64,000 bases of DNA. It comes from Rhizophagus irregularis. Lineage: Eukaryota; Glomeromycota; Glomeromycetes; Glomerales; Glomeraceae. Positions 37,396 to 46,597 of the stretch are shown in pieces; within the stretch, counting starts at the first letter, position 1, and each line of letters begins with the position of its first letter. Position numbers and translations under genes: made by a program. Location of the stretch: assembly GCF_026210795.1 (NCBI RefSeq), contig NC_089453.1, positions 932,501 to 996,500 of the forward strand. The letters are read 5' to 3'. The notes under the pieces are model-generated. The model was not told the DNA's origin and did not search any database. It worked only from the letters and a program-made list of their open reading frames with translations.

Positions 37396-37611
37396 TGATT
37401 GTCGTTTGCATCATTTCTAAGCCACGTGACCTCATAATTTTTACTATGCGAGATTATCTTGAATATCAAGCTAATCAAAAACTTCATGATAGCGGATTAG
37501 ACAACACGTATTATTATAGGATTTAATGCTATGTTGTTAATGTACCGAACTGCTCTGCTCAAAAGGGAAACTTTAGAGCATAAGATTATAAACAAGTTAA
37601 AAAGATCTTTT

Positions 37612-38514
37612 ATGGTAAAGGCACAACAATGGCTAGACGAAATGTTTCCTTCTCGAGCAGGTAAAGAGAAAGTAAAGAAGCTACACATTCACTTGAACAA
37701 AGTAATCGGCGAAATCGAACAATCAAATTACGAATTTTTTAATACTAAATTAGAAGGCGAATTAGATCTTAAAGAATTTAAAAATTTAGAAGATTTGAGG
37801 TTCTGGGGTAATGGGATCGATCATTTGCAATCAATTACTAACTTAAAGGTTGACAGATGTTCCAAATTGCAAACATTATATGTTAATTGTACAAATCTCA
37901 GTGAATTAAATTTAAACTCTAATCAGGAGATTAAGTCGCTTACAATTCAAGGATGTGTTAATTTACTTAAAATAGAAGGACTGGACAAGTTACCAAACCT
38001 CCAAAATTTGGACCTTTGGCATTTAAATCCTCGGCTTCAAATTCCTCTTAGTCGATATAATTGGAATCAAGAACTTCAAGAATTAAGACAAAAAAAAATT
38101 CATTCTCTCGAGCAACAATTGAAAGAATTGGCCGATATGGTTTTGCCTAACATTACTTTTGATCCTAGTAAGCTGAAACAAGAAATAGCAAGATTAAAAT
38201 CAAATGAATTATCTCCACATGTACAAAAGGAAAAATCTGAATTAGAAAAACAAATAAGTAATATCAAGATTAACGTAAGAAGTGATTATAAGAAAATAAT
38301 CGACTTGCTTTTAGAAACTCAAAAACAAATTATTGGAAACAATGACCCTTTAGTTCAAGCTCAGTTGACAGGACAATTAATCGCTTACCTAAATATTTTA
38401 GAGGAAGATTTATCCAAGAAAGAATTACAAACGCTTTTAGATAAGAAAATTGAACTTATACAACTAGAAGAGCAGATAGATAAACTTCAACCCAAAATTC
38501 AGCAAAATGAATAG
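37612..38514 (+). CDS. Leucine-rich/coiled-coil protein, paralogue A
   Basis: Intronless gene of 300 residues and first intact member of a tandem family. An in-frame ATG exists at 37531, but all sister genes start MVKAQQW, so 37612 is chosen. Residues about 1-150 are an irregular leucine-rich region (LEGELDLKEFKNLEDL, LSELNLNSNQEIKSLTIQGC, LPNLQNLDLW). Residues about 160-300 are Lys/Glu/Gln-rich coiled coil ending in a conserved block (DPLVQAQLTGQL, LSKKELQTLLDKK, LEEQIDKLQ). No signal peptide or membrane segment is visible, so a cytosolic or nuclear protein that binds partners or self-assembles is plausible. The MVKAQ(Q/E)W leucine-rich start is common in Rhizophagus proteins of unknown function, some fused to other domains; none is fused here. 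Function unknown. Confidence 0.85.
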   Translation: MVKAQQWLDEMFPSRAGKEKVKKLHIHLNKVIGEIEQSNYEFFNTKLEGELDLKEFKNLEDLRFWGNGIDHLQSITNLKVDRCSKLQTLYVNCTNLSELNLNSNQEIKSLTIQGCVNLLKIEGLDKLPNLQNLDLWHLNPRLQIPLSRYNWNQELQELRQKKIHSLEQQLKELADMVLPNITFDPSKLKQEIARLKSNELSPHVQKEKSELEKQISNIKINVRSDYKKIIDLLLETQKQIIGNNDPLVQAQLTGQLIAYLNILEEDLSKKELQTLLDKKIELIQLEEQIDKLQPKIQQNE

Positions 38515-39505
38515 CTATTCAATATCGAGTTTCAATATTTTGTCATTTGATTAAACAATTTTAGATTTAATTAAAATCAATTGCTGGTGAAAGTTGTAAA
38601 AATTTAATTTTTACTGCTGATTTTTGATGTATGATGGTTAGAAAATTTTATTAAGACCTTCAAAAAGACAAAAACTGACCAAAGAAACAACTAATGAAAT
38701 TTTTATAATCAAGATTATCACTGATTATTTAATAATGGTTAAATAGATAAGAAAGCCAAATATGCAATTTAGAATATGTGACAAACATAAATTCCACCAA
38801 TTTCTAAAAGACTTATGCACATCACCATATCGTATAAGTACCACATGCAAGTATACTAAAAATTTGTTAATTAGTTGTGTAAACTAAGGTGAAAAGAGCG
38901 GTGAAGAATTCATGGCGAAATGGAGATTGCAATCGACGGTAACAAAGAAGCAAATTAATCTTGCAGAAAGGTCAGAGTTAGATTAGACGTTAGAATAAAA
39001 AATATCCATATTATGTATTCCGAGTTAAGAATTTAGTAACTTTGTATTTTTTACGTGAAATAATTTAATTTATTGTATACCTTAAATTTCCATCATCCTT
39101 CCACATAATTATGAAGAAAGTTTCAAATCCAATTGCTAACAGGTATAAGAATTACTTATGAGACATTGTTTGTTTTAATAGTTCATATTTTGAAAAAATA
39201 GGGGAGAAGCAGATACGCAAAGCAAATAATATTAACAGACTACAGTCTATAGGCACGCCTCGGTGTACTAATCATTTCATGCGCTAAATATGATCTGGAT
39301 AAAAAAAAATGCATATCACATGTCATACATCGAAAAAAGATAAATATTTCATTTGAATCATCAGAGCCAATCAAAACTTCATAATGGCGTATAGATAACA
39401 CGCCCCTTGTTAATGTGCCAAGCAGCTCTGCTCAAAAGGGAATACTTAAGGATAGTCTGAAACTTTAAAGCATAAGGTTATATAAACGAGTTAAAAAGAT
39501 CTATT
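38515..39505. other. Spacer between paralogues A and B
   Basis: About 990 bases with a possible relic near 38,735-38,835 and the upstream block of paralogue B. The CTCTGCTCAAAAGGGAA element is shared with the region upstream of A. Nothing else is recognised. Confidence 0.55.
38735..38835 (+). pseudogene. Possible highly decayed relic of the array family
   Basis: GCAATTTAGAATATGTGACA followed by AAACATAAATTCCACCAATT loosely matches the decayed copy at about 42,851-42,895 (GCAATTTAGAATCTCACAAA and on). It is short and frame-less, so the call is tentative. Confidence 0.35.
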
Positions 39506-40438
39506 ATGGTAAAGGCTCAACAATGGCTAGACGAAATGTTTCCTTCTCTGGCAGGTAAAGAGAAAGTAAAGAGGCTATGCATTCGCTTAAACGAAGGAAT
39601 CGACAAAATCGAACAAACAAACTACGAATTTTTTAATGCTAAACTAGAAGGCGAATTAGATCTTAACGAATTTAAAAATTTGGAAGATTTGACCTTCTGG
39701 GGTAATGGGATCGGTCATTTGCAACAAATTACCGATTTAAAGATTAATTTATGTTCCAAATTGAAAAAATTATTTATTGATTGTACAAATCTCAGTGAAT
39801 TAAATTTAAGGTCTAATCAGGAGACTACGTCGCTTACAATTGAAGGATGTGTTAATTTGCTAAAAATAGAAGGATTAGAAGTGTTATCAAACCTTCAAAA
39901 TTTAAAGCTTTGGTATAAAAATTCTCAACTTGAAATTCCTTTTAGTGAAGATAATTGGAAGCAAGGACTTCAAGAATTAAGCCGAAAGAAAATTCATTCT
40001 CTTGAAGAAAAAGTCATCAAAAATGAGCAAATATTGAAAGAATTGGCTGATATGGTTTTGCCCAACATTGCTTTTGATCTTGGTAAATTGAAACAAGAAA
40101 TAGCAAGATTAAAATTAAATGAATTATCCCCACAAGCACGAAAGAAACAATCCGAATTAGAACAACAAATAAATAATGCCAAGAATAAAATAGAAAGTAT
40201 TCCTAATGCAATAATCGACTTGCTTTTAGAAACTCAAGAGCAAATCATTGGAGAAAATGACAAAAATGACCCTTTAGTTCAAGCTCAGTTGACAGGACAA
40301 TTAAAAGCTTACCAAAGTATTTTGGAGAAAAATTTATCCAAACAAGAATTACAAGCGCTTTTAGATAAGAAAGCTGAACTTATACAACTAAAAGAGCAGA
40401 TAGATAAACTTCAAACCGAAATTCAGCAAAATGAATAG
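39506..40438 (+). CDS. Leucine-rich/coiled-coil protein, paralogue B
   Basis: Intronless, 310 residues, starting MVKAQQWLDEMFPS. It is closest to paralogue A in both ends and in its upstream region. The leucine-rich part (about 1-150) includes LSELNLRSNQETTSLTIEGC. The coiled coil (about 160-310) has one copy of the KIHSLEEK segment and ends QTEIQQNE like A and C. Compared with A it carries a few extra residues in the coiled coil (ENDKNDPL). Upstream lies CCAATCAAA at 39367, but no CACGTG. Function unknown; family features as seen directly in the translation. Confidence 0.85.
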   Translation: MVKAQQWLDEMFPSLAGKEKVKRLCIRLNEGIDKIEQTNYEFFNAKLEGELDLNEFKNLEDLTFWGNGIGHLQQITDLKINLCSKLKKLFIDCTNLSELNLRSNQETTSLTIEGCVNLLKIEGLEVLSNLQNLKLWYKNSQLEIPFSEDNWKQGLQELSRKKIHSLEEKVIKNEQILKELADMVLPNIAFDLGKLKQEIARLKLNELSPQARKKQSELEQQINNAKNKIESIPNAIIDLLLETQEQIIGENDKNDPLVQAQLTGQLKAYQSILEKNLSKQELQALLDKKAELIQLKEQIDKLQTEIQQNE

Positions 40439-40789
40439 CTATTTAACATCGGGGTTCAAATATTTTGAAATATTTTGCTATTTGATTGAACAACTCTACA
40501 AATTTTTTGATAATTATATTAAAATTTTTTATTGTGAGTGGAACGCAAAAAATATTTTTCTAAATTAATTTAATTTTTGAAGTATGATGATTTGAAAATT
40601 TTTAAAATTTTTTGATTTTATTTAATTGTCTTTCACAGAATGACCAAAGAAACCACTCTGATTTATATATTCTTACTTAAATTTATTGTTAATGTGCAGA
40701 TTCTGGTAAGAATAGGTTATAAGTTATGATAGTGTTATGACTTGAACTTTAAATTGCTCAACAATGGTTAAATAATTAAATAAGGAGGT

Positions 40790-41390
40790 ATTTGGAATGA
40801 GAAAACAATCACATCAAAAGGGCGAATTAGATTAATTTTAACAATTTAAAAATGTTTGATTTCATCAATAAAATTAATTGTACTGATTCCTAAAAGAGTT
40901 CATTGATTATATAAAACTCGGCGAATTAAATTTAAACACAAATCAATGGATTATATCGCTTACGATTTCGAGAACTAGAAATGGTAAACCCTCTAAAGTT
41001 TAAGTCTTTGGAATTAAAGTTCTTCCCATTTAATCAAAATAGTTAGAAACAAGGACTTCAAGACTCAGGACGAAGAAAAGCTGGTAGATATGAACAAAAC
41101 ATTGAACTAATTAGCCGATATTATTTTACCATCAAACATTACTTAAACAAGAAATAGCAAGATTACACAAGCACAAAAAAAAAATCTGAACTAGTACAAC
41201 AAATAAATGATGTCAAGAATAAAGTGGAAAATAGTTTTAAAAATAAATAATCGACTTGCTTTTAGAAACAATTATAGGACTAATAAATGCTTATCTGAGT
41301 TTTGGAGGAATATCCAAACTAGAATTATGTGCTTTTAGATAAGAAAACTAAAACTTATACAATTGGGAAAGAATTGCTACAAAAATAATT
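40790..41390 (+). pseudogene. Decayed leucine-rich/coiled-coil paralogue
   Basis: Scattered pieces of the family follow in the right order: GGCGAATTAGATTAATTTTA, CTCGGCGAATTAAATTTAAA, CAAGGACTTCAAGACTC, GAAATAGCAAGATTACAC, AATCGACTTGCTTTTAGA and CTTTTAGATAAGAAAAC. They correspond to EGELDL, LSELNLN, QGLQEL, QEIARL, IIDLLLE and LLDKK in intact genes. Many frameshifts, stops and deletions separate them, and about 600 of an expected 930 bases remain. The copy is clearly dead. Confidence 0.85.
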
Positions 41391-41420
41391 GTACACGATT
41401 CCTAAAAATTTCTTAATCAT

Positions 41421-41574
41421 CACGTGAGCATTGGCCAATCAAATATACCAATAAAATTCTTTAAATTCCTCGGCTTGTAAAGTGTTCATAATTTCTTGTT
41501 AGTGTGGAATTAGTAATATAGCAATAACCTGAAACTTTGAAACATAAGGTTATAATCAAACTAAAAGAACTATT
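41421..41574 (+). promoter_or_regulatory. Conserved upstream block of the array (C copy)
   Basis: Reading towards the ATG: CACGTGA, then CCAATCAAATATACCAA within 20 bases, then TTAGTAATATAGCAATA, then GAAACTTTGAAACATAAGG, then a purine-rich leader ending in ACTATTATG. The same order is found upstream of D (43318-43440) and E (44658-44819). CACGTG is the core bound by bHLH factors of the Cbf1/Pho4 type and CCAAT by the HAP complex; binding here is inferred. Confidence 0.6.
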
Positions 41575-42507
41575 ATGGTAAAGGCTCAACAATGGATAAA
41601 TGAAAAATTTCCTTCTCGGGAAGATAAAGATAAAGTAAAGAAGCTATGTATTCATTTGGGAGAAGGAACCAACAAAATTAATCAGTCAAACTACGAATTT
41701 TTTAATACTACATTAGAAGGCGAATTAGACCTTAACGGATTTACAAATTTGGAAGATTTGGCCATCTGGGGCTTTTGGACTGATGAATTACATCCAATTA
41801 CCAACTTAAAGATTAACCGATGTTCCAAATTGCAAAGCTTAAAGATTGATTGTACAAGTATCGATAAATTAAGTTTAAATACTAATCAGAAGATTACAAC
41901 GCTTATAATTCAAGGATGTATTAATTTGCAAAGAATAGAAGGACTTGAACAATTATCAAATTTACAAAATTTAGATATTTGGCCTCAAAATTCTAATATT
42001 CTAAATACTAAACTTCAAATCCCTTTTAGTCAAAGTAACTGGAAACTAGAATTAGGAAGAATAAAAGAAATCCAAATCCTCAAGGAAAAAGTCAACAATA
42101 ATGAGCAACAATTGAAAGAATTAGCCGATATGATTTTACCCAACATTACTTTTGATCTTAATAAACTAAAACAAGAAATAGCAAGGTTAAGATTAAATGA
42201 ATTAGTCCCACAAGCACGAAAGGAAAAATCAGAATTAGAAAAACAAATAAATGATGTCAAGGACAAAGTAGAAAGTAGGGTTAAAAAAGTAATCGACTTG
42301 CTTCTAGAAACTCAAAAACAAATCACTGGAAAAAATGATCCGCTAGTTCAAGCTCAGTTGACAGGACAATTAAACGCTTACCTAAGTATTTTAGAGGAAG
42401 ATTTATCCAAGAAAGAATTACAAGCGCTTTTAGATAAGAAAACTGAACTTATACAACTAGAAGAGCAGATAGATAAACTTCAAACTGAAATTCAGCAGAA
42501 TGAGTAG
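41575..42507 (+). CDS. Leucine-rich/coiled-coil protein, paralogue C
   Basis: Intronless, 310 residues, starting MVKAQQWINEKFPS. Its first 190 residues and its upstream region resemble D and E (DLNGFTNLEDLAIWG, PQNSNILNTKLQIPFSQSNW, KEIQILKEKV). Its last 45 residues resemble A and B instead (EEDLSKKELQALLDKK, LEEQIDKLQTEIQQNE). It therefore looks like a chimera made by gene conversion or unequal exchange. The leucine-rich part covers about residues 40-150 and the coiled coil about 160-310. No targeting signal is seen. Function unknown. Confidence 0.85.
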   Translation: MVKAQQWINEKFPSREDKDKVKKLCIHLGEGTNKINQSNYEFFNTTLEGELDLNGFTNLEDLAIWGFWTDELHPITNLKINRCSKLQSLKIDCTSIDKLSLNTNQKITTLIIQGCINLQRIEGLEQLSNLQNLDIWPQNSNILNTKLQIPFSQSNWKLELGRIKEIQILKEKVNNNEQQLKELADMILPNITFDLNKLKQEIARLRLNELVPQARKEKSELEKQINDVKDKVESRVKKVIDLLLETQKQITGKNDPLVQAQLTGQLNAYLSILEEDLSKKELQALLDKKTELIQLEEQIDKLQTEIQQNE

Positions 42508-42779
42508 CTGTTCAATATTCAAATAGGCAGTTTTCAATATTTTGCCATTTTATCGAATAATTTTAGATAACTTTATTAGAATTAATTATTGTAAATGGAA
42601 TATTAAAAACATCATTCTTAACTAGTATGATGGTTTGAAATTTTTTTTAATTTTTTGTTTTTTTATTTATTTAGTTAAGACTTTCGTAGGCTGATCAAAA
42701 AAATACACTATGATTTGTATATTAGTTAAAAAACTTTTTTTCATGTTCAAGAATAGATTATAAGTTATAACTGGAATTT

Positions 42780-43200
42780 GATAATCGAAGATCATGGAAA
42801 ATGCTTAACAATGGTCAATGTTTAAATAAAGTGCTTCCTGCTCAGATAAGGAGGCAATTTAGAATCTCACAAATAAACTGCACTGAGTTCCAATTGCCAA
42901 CTGATTATACAAATCTTGGTGAGTTAAATTTAAAGTACATCGCTTACGATTCGAGAACTAGAAATGGTTCTTCCTATTTAATAAAATAATTGGAGGCAAG
43001 TAATAGTAAGATTAAGACTATTCTCACAAGCACAAACAAAAAACAAATCCTTGAGAAAAAAGATCCTCTAGTTCAAACTCAATTGACGTACAACTGTACG
43101 AGTAAATGCTTATCTCCAAGCAAAAATTACAAACTCTTTTAGATAAGAAAAATAATTAGAAGAGCAGATAGATGAACTTCAACGAACAAACCATAATTAA
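42780..43200 (+). pseudogene. Decayed leucine-rich/coiled-coil paralogue, internally deleted
   Basis: Begins ATGCTTAACAATGGTCAATG (from ATGGTAAAGGCTCAACAATG) and keeps ACAAATCTTGGTGAGTTAAA, CATCGCTTACGATTCGAGAA, GATCCTCTAGTTCAAACTCA and AAGAGCAGATAGATGAAC in family order. About 420 of an expected 930 bases remain, with many frame breaks. The CGCTTACGATT-CGAGAACTAGAAATGG stretch is shared with the dead copy at about 40,960, which suggests that the two relics are related or were themselves duplicated. Confidence 0.85.
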
Positions 43201-43317
43201 TTGCAATCAATATTCAAATAGATCGATTGAATAATTCTAATTAAACATATGGTTCTTATCAATTTCTTTTAATACATTGAAATATTGAATCTATAAATTT
43301 TACCAAAATTTGTTGAT

Positions 43318-43440
43318 CACGTGAACAATAGCCAATCAAATATACCAACTAAATCTTAAATAGTTATGTGGGATTAGTAATATAGCAATACTGTAACTTG
43401 AAACTTTACACGGGTTATAATCAAGCTAATAGAAACTATT
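43318..43440 (+). promoter_or_regulatory. Conserved upstream block of the array (D copy)
   Basis: Same arrangement as before C: CACGTG at 43318, CCAATCAAATATACCAA from 43332, TTAGTAATATAGCAATA, GAAACTTTACA, and an AGAAACTATTATG leader. Confidence 0.6.
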
Positions 43441-44526
43441 ATGGTAAAGGCTCAACAATGGATAAACGAAAATTTTTCTTCTCAGGAAAATAAAGATAAA
43501 GTAAAGAAGCTATGTATTCGTTTGAAAGAGGGAACCAACAAAATTGATAAATCAAACTACGAATTTTTTAATACCAAATTAGAAGGTGAATTAGACCTTA
43601 ATGGATTTAAAAATTTAGAAGATTTGGCTATCTGGGGTGATGGGACTGGTACATTGCATCCAATTAACAACTTAAAAATTGACCGATGTTCAAAATTGCA
43701 AAAATTGGAGATTGATTGTACAAGTTTCAATAAATTAAATTTAAATTCTAATCAGAAGATCACAACGCTTATAATTCGAGGATGTATTAATTTGCAAAAA
43801 ATAGAAGGACTTGAAAAATTATCAAATCTACAAAATTTAGATATTTGGCCTCAAAATTCTAAAATTCCAAATACTAAACTTCAAATCCCTTTTTGTCAAA
43901 GTAACTGGAAACTAGAATTAGGAAGAATAAAAGAAATCCAAATCCTCAAGGAAAAAGTCAACAAAAATGAGCAACAATTGAATGAATTAGCCAAAAAAAT
44001 TCATTCACTTGAAGAAAAAGACAAGAAAAATCAACAGAAAATTCATTCACTCGAAGAAAAAGCCAAGAAAAATGAGCAGAAAATTCATTCTCTCGAAGAA
44101 AAAGCTAATAAAAATGAGCAACAATTGAAAGAAATAGCCAATATGATTTCACCCAACATTACTATTGATCTTGATAAACTAAAACAAGAAATAGCAAGAT
44201 TAACATTAAATGAATTGGTCCCACAAGCACAAAAGAAAAAATCCGAACTAGAACAACAAATAAATGATGCTAAGAACAAAGTAGAAGGTAGTTTTAAAAA
44301 TATAATCGGCTTGCTTTTAGAAACTCAAAAAAAAATCCTTGGAGAAAATGATCCTCCAGTTCAAGCTCAATTGACAGGACAAGTAAATGCTTATCTAAGT
44401 GTTTTGGAAGGAAATTTATCCAAACAAGAATTACAAGCGCTTTTAGATGAGAAAACTAAACTTATACAATTGGAAAAGCAAATAGATGAACTTCGACGAA
44501 CAACAAACCAAAAATCAGCAAAGTGA
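43441..44526 (+). CDS. Leucine-rich/coiled-coil protein, paralogue D (longest)
   Basis: Intronless, 361 residues, starting MVKAQQWINENFSS. The leucine-rich part is nearly the same as in E; 282 nucleotides (43530-43811) are identical to E. The coiled coil is longer than in its sisters because a 14-residue segment (KIHSLEEKAKKNEQ) occurs about three times at residues 186-228. It ends in a divergent basic tail (RRTTNQKSAK) in place of the IQQNE of A-C. Coiled-coil growth in 14-residue steps (two heptads) preserves the heptad register, which argues that the coil is functional. Function unknown. Confidence 0.85.
   Translation: MVKAQQWINENFSSQENKDKVKKLCIRLKEGTNKIDKSNYEFFNTKLEGELDLNGFKNLEDLAIWGDGTGTLHPINNLKIDRCSKLQKLEIDCTSFNKLNLNSNQKITTLIIRGCINLQKIEGLEKLSNLQNLDIWPQNSKIPNTKLQIPFCQSNWKLELGRIKEIQILKEKVNKNEQQLNELAKKIHSLEEKDKKNQQKIHSLEEKAKKNEQKIHSLEEKANKNEQQLKEIANMISPNITIDLDKLKQEIARLTLNELVPQAQKKKSELEQQINDAKNKVEGSFKNIIGLLLETQKKILGENDPPVQAQLTGQVNAYLSVLEGNLSKQELQALLDEKTKLIQLEKQIDELRRTTNQKSAK
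43996..44122 (+). repeat. In-gene 42-nt tandem repeat in paralogue D
   Basis: Three copies of a 42-nt unit beginning AAAATTCATTC(A/T)CT(T/C)GAAG encode the 14-residue KIHSLEEK...KKNEQ coiled-coil step. Paralogues A and B hold one copy, and C and E lack the motif. Confidence 0.85.
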
Positions 44527-44657
44527 ATGTCCACTCAATATTTGAATAATTCTATTAACTTTAATAAATAATTAAATTACTATTGAACACGTATAATTAT
44601 CTTTTTAAACTCCGGTTATCAAATGTTTTTTATTGTTATCTAGATAAATTTCTTAAT

Positions 44658-44819
44658 CACGTGAATATTAACCAATCAAATATATCAATCAAATCTTCAA
44701 ATTTTTTTGCCAGCTATTATAATGACGTAAAAAAGTGTTCTGTTATTGGAGAATTAGTAATATAACAATAATCTGAAACTTTAAAGTATAAGATTATAAC
44801 AAAGCTAAAAGAAACTATT
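44658..44819 (+). promoter_or_regulatory. Conserved upstream block of the array (E copy)
   Basis: CACGTG at 44658, CCAATCAAATATATCAA from 44672, TTAGTAATATAACAATAA, GAAACTTTAAAGTATAAG and an AGAAACTATTATG leader, as in C and D. A and B keep the GAAACTTTA(G/A)AGCATAAG leader but share a different upstream piece, CTCTGCTCAAAAGGGAA. Confidence 0.6.
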
Positions 44820-45737
44820 ATGGTAAAGGCTCAACAATGGGTAAACGAAAATTTTTCTTCTCAGGAAAATAAAGATAATGTAAAGAAGCTATGTATTCGC
44901 ATGACAGGGGGAACCAACAAAATTGATAAATCAAACTACGAATTTTTTAATACCAAATTAGAAGGTGAATTAGACCTTAATGGATTTAAAAATTTAGAAG
45001 ATTTGGCTATCTGGGGTGATGGGACTGGTACATTGCATCCAATTAACAACTTAAAAATTGACCGATGTTCAAAATTGCAAAAATTGGAGATTGATTGTAC
45101 AAGTTTCAATAAATTAAATTTAAATTCTAATCAGAAGATCACAACGCTTATAATTCGAGGATGTATTAATTTGCAAAAAATAGAAGGACTGGAACAATTA
45201 TCTAATCTCCAAAATTTAAATCTTTGGCCTTCTAATTCTATTCCAAATTCTAAACTTCAAATCTCCCTTAGTCAAAACAATTGGAAACTGGAAATAGGAA
45301 GAATAAAAGAAATTCAAGTCCTCAAAGAAAAAGCACAACAATTGAAAGAATTAGCCGATATAATTTTACCCAACATTACTTTTGATCTTGATAAACTGAA
45401 ACAAGAAATAGCAAGATTAAGATTAAATGAATTAGTTCCGCAAGTACAAAAGAAAAAATCCGAACTAGAACAGCAAATAAATAATACCAAGAACAGTGTA
45501 GAAACTAGTTTTAAAAAAGTAATCGACTTGCTTCTAGAAACTCAAAAACAAATAATCACTGGTAAAAAAGATCCTCTAGTTCAAGCTCAATTTACAGGAC
45601 AATTAAATGCTTATCTAAGTATTTTGGAAGGAAATTTATCCAAGCAAGAATTACAAGCTCTTTTAGATAAGAAAACTGAACTTATAAAAATGGAAGAGCA
45701 GATAGATAAACTTCAACGAACAAAAAACAAAAATTAA
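44820..45737 (+). CDS. Leucine-rich/coiled-coil protein, paralogue E
   Basis: Intronless, 305 residues, starting MVKAQQWVNENFSS, only 293 bases after the stop of D. The region encoding residues about 31-123 is identical to D at every nucleotide, whereas the part before it differs at several sites and the coiled coil differs in many places and in length. It lacks the KIHSLEEK repeats and ends QRTKNKN. CACGTG at 44658-44663, CCAAT at 44672-44676 and the shared leader precede it. Function unknown. Confidence 0.85.
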   Translation: MVKAQQWVNENFSSQENKDNVKKLCIRMTGGTNKIDKSNYEFFNTKLEGELDLNGFKNLEDLAIWGDGTGTLHPINNLKIDRCSKLQKLEIDCTSFNKLNLNSNQKITTLIIRGCINLQKIEGLEQLSNLQNLNLWPSNSIPNSKLQISLSQNNWKLEIGRIKEIQVLKEKAQQLKELADIILPNITFDLDKLKQEIARLRLNELVPQVQKKKSELEQQINNTKNSVETSFKKVIDLLLETQKQIITGKKDPLVQAQFTGQLNAYLSILEGNLSKQELQALLDKKTELIKMEEQIDKLQRTKNKN

Positions 45738-46597
45738 GCAATATGAATTGCCACTCAATATTCAAATGATTGATTGAAATTTATTAAATAATTAATTATT
45801 GTGAAAATAAAACATTCCAGTCTTATTAATATCTTTTAAACACCCAAGATATATCTCTAAATTCTTAATCTGTTATCCTGAATTTGATCATCCGCGTCAC
45901 TATAATTGTTGACTCGAGTACAATTTTAAAATACATTATTCTCCATCAGATCGGTTTTTTAATGGTCCTTAATGATCATGTTCTTTTTTATTTTCTATTC
46001 TAAAGCTTCACGTACTTGCTTTCTGATATAATCGATACATTATTCTGAGATTTTTCATAAAAAGTTCCTGTTATATTTGTTTCTTCTTTGAGCTTTATCA
46101 TACTTAACACAATCCATTTGATATTATCGGATTCTACGGCATCCAAGCTGTTATTTTTTCCTAGCAATTTTCTAATTCAACTAGAAATGCTGTTGTTTCT
46201 TCATGAAACCAGGGGGATATTAATAAGTAATCCATTAAGCAAGGCAAGGAAAAGTAAAATTAATTGCAAGGATTGTTAATTCTTTAAGATATCCCTCACA
46301 CAGATTTATTTGATGTGCGAAATGGAGTAAATAACTTTCACAAAAATTTGTAAAGAATTATTAATAATGTAAATTATATACGTTTATCTTACTGGGTTGC
46401 AGCATTTTCTAAAAGCATGCAGTACACGTGAGATTTGCGTCACACGTATTTGGCGCAGTAATTGTGTGCATAAAAATCAAGTATCCCCGGCGTCAAATGT
46501 TTTTTACTTCTTTTTCTCATTTCTGTTATAATTAATAAAAGAAGCAGTAACACATGCGGATCTTGTGATTTTTTTCTTTCTGATAAACAAATTTATT
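45738..46597. other. Spacer between the array and VPS15
   Basis: About 860 bases without a supported gene. The array family's similarity stops shortly after the stop of E. The last 100 bases presumably carry the VPS15 promoter. Confidence 0.6.

Larger units (their letters stand above)
36746..37611. other. Spacer with trinucleotide repeat and upstream region of paralogue A
   Basis: Contains a TAGTAT/TAGTATTAG repeat at about 36,812-36,870, a decayed fragment of the array family at about 37,280-37,395, and the promoter block of paralogue A with CACGTG at 37423-37428. Confidence 0.6.
40439..41574. other. Spacer holding a dead paralogue and the promoter of C
   Basis: Mostly occupied by the decayed copy at about 40,790-41,390. 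CACGTG at 41421-41426 and CCAAT at 41435-41439 precede paralogue C. Confidence 0.6.
42508..43440. other. Spacer holding a second dead paralogue and the promoter of D
   Basis: Contains the decayed copy at about 42,780-43,200, CACGTG at 43318-43323, CCAAT at 43332-43336 and the conserved leader before paralogue D. Confidence 0.6.

Noticed and set aside
37531-37611. Upstream ATG of paralogue A
   Set aside because: All four sister genes begin at MVKAQQW, and the stretch before it aligns with their untranslated leaders.
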